This document shows, in pieces, positions 28,401 through 37,400 of a DNA stretch of 64,000 nt. The position numbers were made by a program, and so were the translations under genes. This DNA is from Pieris napi (lineage: Eukaryota; Arthropoda; Insecta; Lepidoptera; Pieridae). The stretch is taken from assembly GCF_905475465.1 (NCBI RefSeq), contig NC_062236.1:10364001-10428000 (forward strand). Direction: 5' to 3'. The stretch's first letter is position 1; every line of letters starts with the position of its first letter. The notes below the pieces were generated by a model. The model did no database searches and was not told the DNA's origin. It saw only the letters and a program-made list of their open reading frames with translations.

Positions 28401-31400
28401 GAACTTACCCATACTACGTAAAATACTTTAAAACCCCTGCTTAGCATTTCAAATATAGAACTTGATATTATTTAAATTAAATGGTAACACTTAAAATAAA
28501 AAAAAAATATTCTGTTGCTTCTATGATCATAGCCTAATTTCATAATCTACACGCTTGACGGATTACTTTTCAAGATTATTTCATAATTGACAACTTCCGT
28601 AAACTTTTAAAAACTAAACAGTCTATGTTAGTGTTTATATCTTTGTGGTCTAAATCTAACGTTTCTGCAGGGATCGCGATGGATTTGGTACCGCCGAAGG
28701 ACAAATGGAATTTAATATACCTCACATTAATTCTCCACGGGCTGGGGACTTTGACGGCTTGGAATATGTTTATAACAGCGAAAGACTACTTCGTGAGTTA
28801 CAAGTTGGCAAATGCTCCTGTATATGCATCGAACCTAATGCCTTATATCGGCTGGGCGGCACAAGTACCGAACCTAATATTCAGCTGGATTAATATTTTT
28901 GTCGAAATTGGGTAAGTTATACTGATACATACTAGTAATAAACTACACTCGGCGTCAAAAAAATCGCACCTTTCCTAAAATTCGTGTAAAGCGATTATAA
29001 CTCCGAAGATCCTTCCTGTACCCTATCACTATTAGTATCATTTGAAAGCTAATGAAATCCCTTATTTGAAAACGGTAGGAAATTGGCCACAACCTCCATA
29101 AAAAAAGACAATTCTGCGAAAATCTGAAACAATGTGTATTCTGATCAAAATTACAAATAAAAGGAACAATACAAAAATTAAAAATAAACAATGACAATCG
29201 CTAAAAATTAGTCTTAAAACCTAGTGTTGCCTCGTCTGGCTCCGACCAGCTTCCAAGCGGTCAGTCATGGACCTGATGAGCGTCACGACGTGTTCCTGGG
29301 GAATGTTGTCCCACCGGCATCTCGAAGCTGATCGAGAGTGGCAGGAGCTGGATTACGGGCCCGAACTCGCCGTTTCAGCTCGTCCCAGAGGTGCTCGATA
29401 GGATTGAGGTCAAGGCTTCTTGCTGGCCAGTCCATTACCTTCATGCCAACTCGACGTAGGTAGTCCTTGACAATCAAGGCTGTGTCGCACCGGGCGTTGT
29501 CGTGCATGAACTCGAAGTTGGCGCCGACAAAACCTGCACATGGGACCACATCCTCCTCCAAAACCTCGGTGATATACTGGTGGGCAGTCAGAGCCCCCTG
29601 GCCGCGACCATCTCCAGCTCTGGAGACGCACACGAGGTCTGTCTTGCCGTCGATAGAAACGCCGCCCTAGAACATGCAGGATCCTCCTCCATACCCGACG
29701 GTTTCCACGGTGCAGGCTGGTATGAAACGCTCCCCTGGTCGCCTGTAGAATCTCTTACGCATGTTGTTGATGTATAGGCACACTCGGGTGTCGTCGGAGA
29801 ACAGGACATGCCTCTACTGGTCGAATGTCCACGGCACGTGCGTTTCGTAAAATCGCTTCCTTTTCGTCCGGTGGATGGCAGTCAATTGGGGGCCTGTAGC
29901 AGCTCTCCGGGGTAGCAAATTCTTCTCTCACAGCCTTCTTCTGATAGTGGAGACGCTGTGAGCTGTCCTTCGAGTAGATCAAAGCCGCTGCTGCAGCTCC
30001 ACAGCGTTGGAGAAGCGGTTCCGCAAAGGCGTCGACACAATGAAGCGATCACCTCTGACGGTAGTGCAGCGACGTCTCCCGGATCCATGTCTCCTGATGT
30101 AACCTCCAGTCTCTTGGAACCGTTGGTATACCCGTTGCACTCGAAATCGGCTGATTTTCAGTTGCCGAGCAACTTCAACCTGCCGTAGTCCGATTTGCAG
30201 TAGGGCCACCACTTGAGCTGCTCCTTTGTCATGGTATCCATTTTTACTGGGCTTTTTCTTGTCGAAGCTCTTCAGGAGTGACCTCTGTGACGTCTGGATA
30301 GCGAATAACCCATAATTGACTTTTACCCCCTCGTTTTATACGCGTCCAGGGTGGTACAATTAGTGAGCCTCCAAACGCGTACATCGCCACTTTTTAATCA
30401 AAGTGCTGGCGATTTGTGGTTTTTAATTTTCCGTAAACAAATGATTATTTTTTTGAAAGCTTATTAATTGAGCTTTTAAATGATACTAATAATGATAGGG
30501 TACAGCAAGGATCTTAGATGTTATTATCGCTTGACACGAATTTTAAGAAAGGTGCGATTTTTTTGACGCATGTGTATAACACTACTAATACTTTTTGAGT
30601 AGCAAATTCTATCGGGTGATATTAACATTGAATTTAATGATTTTGGTTAAACTTTCAAATATAGACCATAGCTTTATCTTGAAGTTGATCTATTGAATAC
30701 GATAGGAATTTAAATAATTACAGTAAAATCTGTTATAACGACATTGGAGGGACTACTCATATTTGGTCGTAAAAACCAGCATAGGTAGTTGATAGTCGTT
30801 AACAGCCGATGACGTTGTTATTAAATACCAATAAAGTATACAATATAATTCAGCCGGGATCTTTGATTTTGGTTAATATAACCGGTATGTTGTTTTAAAC
30901 GATGTCGTAAGTAGTTTTGACTGTATACCTATTTTGGCCAATACACGACGGAAGACAAAGATTTGAAGTTCAATACTTTTGAATGATATGACTATTAATT
31001 TAATCTGTATAAATGTTAAAAGAAAAACGCTTTTTACCGGATTAAAGTTATGTATTATTATAAATTTACAACTATTTGACATAATTTTAAATTTATCCGA
31101 CGTTTCGCGTGCTTTACAGCGTGCGTGGTCACGGTGACTGAAGACAAAAGATGTTGAATGTCAAAAAGTATCACAGCTGCAGAGAAAGTTGCATTATCTG
31201 TATTTATTTCCCCGGAGTTGGTATCGACTAAAAGATGGAGGGTTTTGGCAAAAATGGCTCACGGTGTCCTCTATTTTCGCGGATTGTTTTTCTTTTTGAG
31301 ATTTTAATTTGGATATTATTGGATCCCAGGTGTTTGACAATTTTAGGCCGTCTTCTCTATTGAAATTGGGGTGTTTTTTGATTTCAATGGCTTCGCGTAC

Positions 31401-34400
31401 CAATCTTGGGAAGAATCTTTTCTCTTTCGCAAGTATTTTCGGTTGGTCAAAGCGTATGTAGTGATTAGGCCTATCTAGTATGTGTTCACAGACTGCTGAT
31501 TTTGTGTGTCGTCTATGTCTTATGTCTGCAATGTGTTCTTTGAGTCTGCTGGACATATTGCGTTTAGTTTGCCCTATGTAAGACAGGCCACAGTCGCAAT
31601 CCAGTTTGTATATACCTGCATCTTGCAATGGGGTGTTACTTTTGATTGGTCTTAGGAATTGCTGAATCTTCTTGTGCGGCTTGAAAATTGTATGAATAGA
31701 AGCTCGTTTTAGGATCCGGCTAATTCTATCTGTAACTCCCTTTACATATGGCAAGTAGGCTGGCTGGCGGGGAACTGTTTGTGTCTTGTTTTTGTTTTTG
31801 TGATGTAGCCGGGGGATGCGCAGCTTGTTTCGGTGTAGCACCTGTTTGACATGCTGTAGTTCCTCCTCGAGGTGGGCATCATCACAAAGACGTTGGGCTC
31901 TCTGAAACAAACATTTACCGACAGAAAGCAGTTGTGAAGGGTGGTGGTGGGATTCACCATTGAGGTACCTATCTGTGTGGGTTGCCTTCCTGTGTATTGT
32001 GTGACCTAGTGTGCCATCTGCTTTGCGTATAATTAAAATGTCTAAAAAGGGCAGACAGTTGTTGTTTTCTTGTTCAACAGTAAATTTAATGTTCTTGTGT
32101 ATTGAATTTAAATGTGCTAGAAATGCAGATATTTTGTCATTGGGGAGTACTACAAATGTGTCATCGACATATCTCTTGTACAGTCGAGGTTTAACCGGGG
32201 TATTGGCCAAAGCTCTCTCCTCAAAGTCCTCCATGAAGATGTCAGCGACTATAGGTGACACTGGAGAACCCATGGCTACTCCATCAACCTGCACATAGAA
32301 CTCATCTTTCCACATTAAGTAACCTGATGTGAGACAGTGTTTTACAATATCTACATAATCTGGTGACATGTTCTGTTCCCTAAGTCTTTTTGCAATGATA
32401 TCTAGGCAGTCATTTAGTGGTAAGTTTGTAAATAGTGACTCAATGTCAAAACTCACCATGGTTTCATTGGGGAGTAATTTGAGATCTCTCAATGTTTCCA
32501 CAAAATGGTAGGAGTCCTTAACATGAGCACTAGTGTGCCCCCTGAGAGGGGATAATATTGACACTAAGTGTTTAGCTAATTTGTATGTGGGTGAGTCGAT
32601 ATGACTGACTATGGGTCTTAAAGGATTGTTGTGTTTGTGTATTTTTGGCAATCCATACATTTTTGGAGGTTTTACGCAGGCTGTTGTTAAAGATTTGACG
32701 TCTAATGACAGTGTTTCCGAATATTTAGTAAGGAGGCTAGATGTTTGTTTTATTACCTTGTTTGTGGGATCTTTATCGACTTTTTTGTAGGTATTGACAT
32801 CGTTTAAGAGGAGAGCCATCTTGCTTTCGTATTCCGACGTATCCATAACAACGGTTGCATTCCCTTTGTCAGCTCGGAGTACTACCAAATCTTCGTTCGC
32901 CTTTAGCTCCGCGAGAGCCTTTGTTTCAGCGAAGGTGAGGTTTCTTTTTGGCGGTTTGCTTGCTCGCAATATGCACGAGATATCCTGCCGTATGGTTTCA
33001 GCCTCATCCTTTGGTATCGTATTTTTGAATATACATTCCTCTACGTAACTAACAATTTCTTCGTGAGGGATTTTTCGCGGTGCCGTTGCAAAATTTAAAC
33101 CTTTGTTCAATACCTCAATGGTTTGTTTATCCAAATTTTGTTTCGACAGATTGATGACAGTGACGTTTTGACTACTATCGGGTGTGTCATTTAAAGTCGC
33201 GACGTTTGACAATTGTCTATTGATGTTCTGTGCTAGTTTTTCAAACTTTTTTATTTGTGTGACTTTGCAGTTATTGAATTTGTTGTGAGCCCGAGTGTTT
33301 AAGATGTTTATGCACTGCCTCCAATCTGTTTCCGATAATATCTCACGAAGTTCCTCCGTTTCATTTTGGACTAGTACTCCCCAATGACAAAATATCTGCA
33401 TTTCTAGCACATTTAAATTCAATACACAAGAACATTAAATTTACTGTTGAACAAGAAAACAACAACTGTCTGCCCTTTTTAGACATTTTAATTATACGCA
33501 AAGCAGATGGCACACTAGGTCACACAATACACAGGAAGGCAACCCACACAGATAGGTACCTCAATGGTGAATCCCACCACCACCCTTCACAACTGCTTTC
33601 TGTCGGTAAATGTTTGTTTCAGAGAGCCCAACGTCTTTGTGATGATGCCCACCTCGAGGAGGAACTACAGCATGTCAAACAGGTGCTACACCGAAACAAG
33701 CTGCGCATCCCCCGGCTACATCACAAAAACAAAAACAAGACACAAACAGTTCCCCGCCAGCCAGCCTACTTGCCATATGTAAAGGGAGTTACAGATAGAA
33801 TTAGCCGGATCCTAAAACGAGCTTCTATTCATACAATTTTCAAGCCGCACAAGAAGATTCAGCAATTCCTAAGACCAATCAAAAGTAACACCCCATTGCA
33901 AGATGCAGGTATATACAAACTGGATTGCGACTGTGGCCTGTCTTACATAGGGCAAACTAAACGCAATATGTCCAGCAGACTCAAAGAACACATTGCAGAC
34001 ATAAGACATAGACGACACACAAAATCAGCAGTCTGTGAACACATACTAGATAGGCCTAATCACTACATACGCTTTGACCAACCGAAAATACTTGCGAAAG
34101 AGAAAAGATTCTTCCCAAGATTGGTACGCGAAGCCATTGAAATCAAAAAACACCCCAATTTCAATAGAGAAGACGGCCTAAAATTGTCAAACACCTGGGA
34201 TCCAATAATATCCAAATTAAAATCTCAAAAAGAAAAACAATCCGCGAAAATAGAGGACACCGTGAGCCATTTTTGCCAAAACCCTCCATCTTTTAGTCGA
34301 TACCAACTCCGGGGAAATAAATACAGATAATGCAACTTTCTCTGCAGCTGTGATACTTTTTGACATTCAACATCTTTTGTCTTCAGTCACCGTGACCACG

Positions 34401-37400
34401 CACGCTGTAAAGCACGCGAAACGTCGGATAAATTTAAAATTATGTCAAATAGTTGTAAATTTATAATAATACATAACTTTAATCCGGTAAAAAGCGTTTT
34501 TCTTTTAATGTTATGAGTTATGTTAATCAAAGACAATACTACTGTATAAATGTTACCCTATTTAAATGCTATATATTTTCCACTTCCAACGCAGTGAGTT
34601 ATCAGTATGTCTGTCTCTCACATTTTACAGTGGGTACATCGACGCTCTACTAAAACACTTGCAAGTTTCTCATAAACTTGTGAGCACCTAAGTTTTGCCA
34701 CAAATTAATAAGATCTTTTAAGCTAAATTTATAGAGTATTAGCATTGTTCGTTTTTAAAAAGCCAAGCCAAGCTTCTTGCAAGTTTCACATAAACTTGTG
34801 AGCACCTAAGTTTTGCAACAACTACCTATGTTTCCCTTAATAGTATAGTACAATCTTTAATCAAGTTCACAATTCAAAACAAAAGACGAAACGATGGTCT
34901 CGTTGATTTTTAATTGTTCGATAGCCATCTATCGAACGATTCGTCGTCGGTTTGACCAATCACAACCAAACGACACGCGCTACCGTTTCGTCGTTTGCTT
35001 TATTTTAAAAAATAACTTCCCACTGTCAGCCAGAAATACATTTTTGGTTACGTTAGGTAGTGACAATATGAGGGAATAGTACATTAATGATTATTATAAG
35101 GAAAATAAAATAAATTTTCATTTTTGTCCCGTAATTCAATGTCTTAGTAAGACTTTGGCTTCGTTTAAATTCGCATCATACAAATGTATTAAAATAACAT
35201 AATATTCTAATCATAATTTCAGCGGTGACTTGACCACTCGTATCGTTTGGTCGCTCTGTCTGGAAGTCGTAATGCTGGTCGTGACAGTGATATTTGCGAT
35301 GGTTGACAGCTCAGAATGGCCCGTCATTTTCTTCTGGGTAACGATGGTCACTGTCTTCGTATTATGCGGTTAGTATAAGCATTATTAGAAATTTATTAGA
35401 AATAGCGTGACTACCGTCTTTAGCATCATTTATATTTCTAGTACGTTACAACTCCAAAAAATTGCTGTTTCGCCCGAAATCCTCTGTGAGCTGGGCCTCA
35501 AATTTCTGTATGTGTTTTATGATCATTTGGTTAGATTGACATCTAATACGCAAGTAGGTGATCAGCCTCGTGTGCCTGACATACACCGTCGACTTTTTGG
35601 GTCTAAGGCAAGCCGGTTTCCTCACGATGTTTTCCTTCACCGTTCGAGCGAATGTTAAACGCGCACATAGAAAGAAAGTAAGTTGGTGCGTAAAAGTATA
35701 TACTATGCATTATTCAGCTTTAATTTATGGTTTCACAAATGTGATTATCCCACTTCCCAACGCAGTGGACTTATCAATAATGATATTTATCACAAATAAT
35801 AAAGTGGGTACAGTAAAGCTCTACTAAAACACACGCAAGTTTTTATATAAACTTGTGTGCACCTAAGTCTTGCGACAAGTAGGAATTTTCACTTAACAGA
35901 AGAAAAACCAATGTGACTTTTGCGTTTTTAATATTAATTAACATAATCAATCTCATGTTCTACCGATGGATTGCAAAATATTCTCTCCGGTCTAACATTA
36001 GTTACTAATAGATACTTTGTTTTTTGACTATAGAATATAAGTGAAATAATTTCTTTATACAGGTGTCAATGCGATATTCCAAAACTCAGTATACGGTGTG
36101 TCAGCTCGCTTGCCTCCTCAATACACCGGAGCAGTAGTTCTAGGATCGAATATCGCCGGCACTCTCGTGGTTTTCCTGAACTGGGCGAGTGACGAGTTTA
36201 CCCAGAACCACCGAACGTCAGCTATCTATTACTTTATATGTGGGATATTCGTGCTCCTGATCTGTTTCGACACCTACTTCGCCTTACCGCTTAATGTAAG
36301 TAGATATTTACGAGTATGAACTAGTGACTTTCTTCTTCCTATCCGGTACACCCTTGACAGAGCGGTCGTGATCGCTATGAAGTAGTGGTAATAGAAGGAG
36401 CACATGTGATGCGCTTCACGACGTTTCGCCATCGTTGCCTATTAGAGGTCATCCTGCTGCACTAATTGAGTGAATCTCCTACGGCAGACCTGATTTGGTC
36501 AGTCCAACGCGTAGGTGACCTTCCGCGCGGTCTAGTGCCCTCCACCTTCCCCTGGACGACGAGGCGTTCTATGGACTGATCACCACGCCGAGATACGTGT
36601 CCGATGAATGTAAGGATGCGAGATTGTACTGTTGACTTTCTACTTAATACAAAAAAACTCAAACTGCTGCGTTACGATATCAAATAAAATAAGTTTCTTT
36701 TTTCATATATTTTTCTCAATTGTGAAAAGATTTGTTTAGATTACGCGAAACGCCGTTCATTTATTGAATATCCCACTTCCAACGCAGTGAGTTATCAGTA
36801 TGTCTGTCTCTCACATTTTACAGTGGGCACATTGAAGCTCTACTAAAACACTTGCAAGTTTCTCATAAACTTGTGAGCACCTAAGTTTTGCCACAAATTA
36901 ATAAGATCTTTTAAGCTAAATTTATATTGTATAAGCATTGTTCGTTTTTAAAAAGCCAACCGCGAACATCTTAGGTATTCTAAAATATGGATATGTTTTG
37001 AAATGCGAACCTTATATAATGTGACTGACCCCGAATTCCATAAAAAATAAATCTAATTACAAACACTTTACTAAGTACACAGCTGTCTCTTTTTATCACA
37101 GCGTTAACACAATGTGACAGAAAAAGACGAAATAGTCATTGAATAATTTATTTTATACAGTGAAATCGCTCAAAACGATTTCTTGATGAAATTTTATTTC
37201 CAAGTACAATTAAAGTAACTGTGACTGTTTAAGGCTTTTCAAAGAGCTAACACATACATATTAACTTATGTAATTTTATAAAAACAATGCCTTTTGATTT
37301 CAGAGATTTTACCGCTACCACGTGACATTGCAAGAGCGAACCTTACAAGTGAACCCAACTCTAGCGACCAACAATCCTCCAGTGAAACAAAAGACCCCCT

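Larger units (their letters stand above)
31019..34541. mobile_element. Penelope-like retroelement, two copies head to head
   Basis: A minus-strand copy (31016-33371) and a plus-strand 5'-truncated copy (33372-34508) abut at their 5' sides. CTGTATAAATGTTA occurs on both sides (31005-31018 and 34542-34555), a 14-bp target-site duplication enclosing the whole structure. About 33 extra bases lie between the right arm and the right duplication. This composite organisation is known for Penelope elements. Confidence 0.82.

Noticed and set aside
29467..30188. Several overlapping frames on both strands within the Tc1-like element
   Set aside because: Plus-strand frames are shadows of the GC-richer transposase; minus-strand ones are pieces of the single frameshifted transposase.
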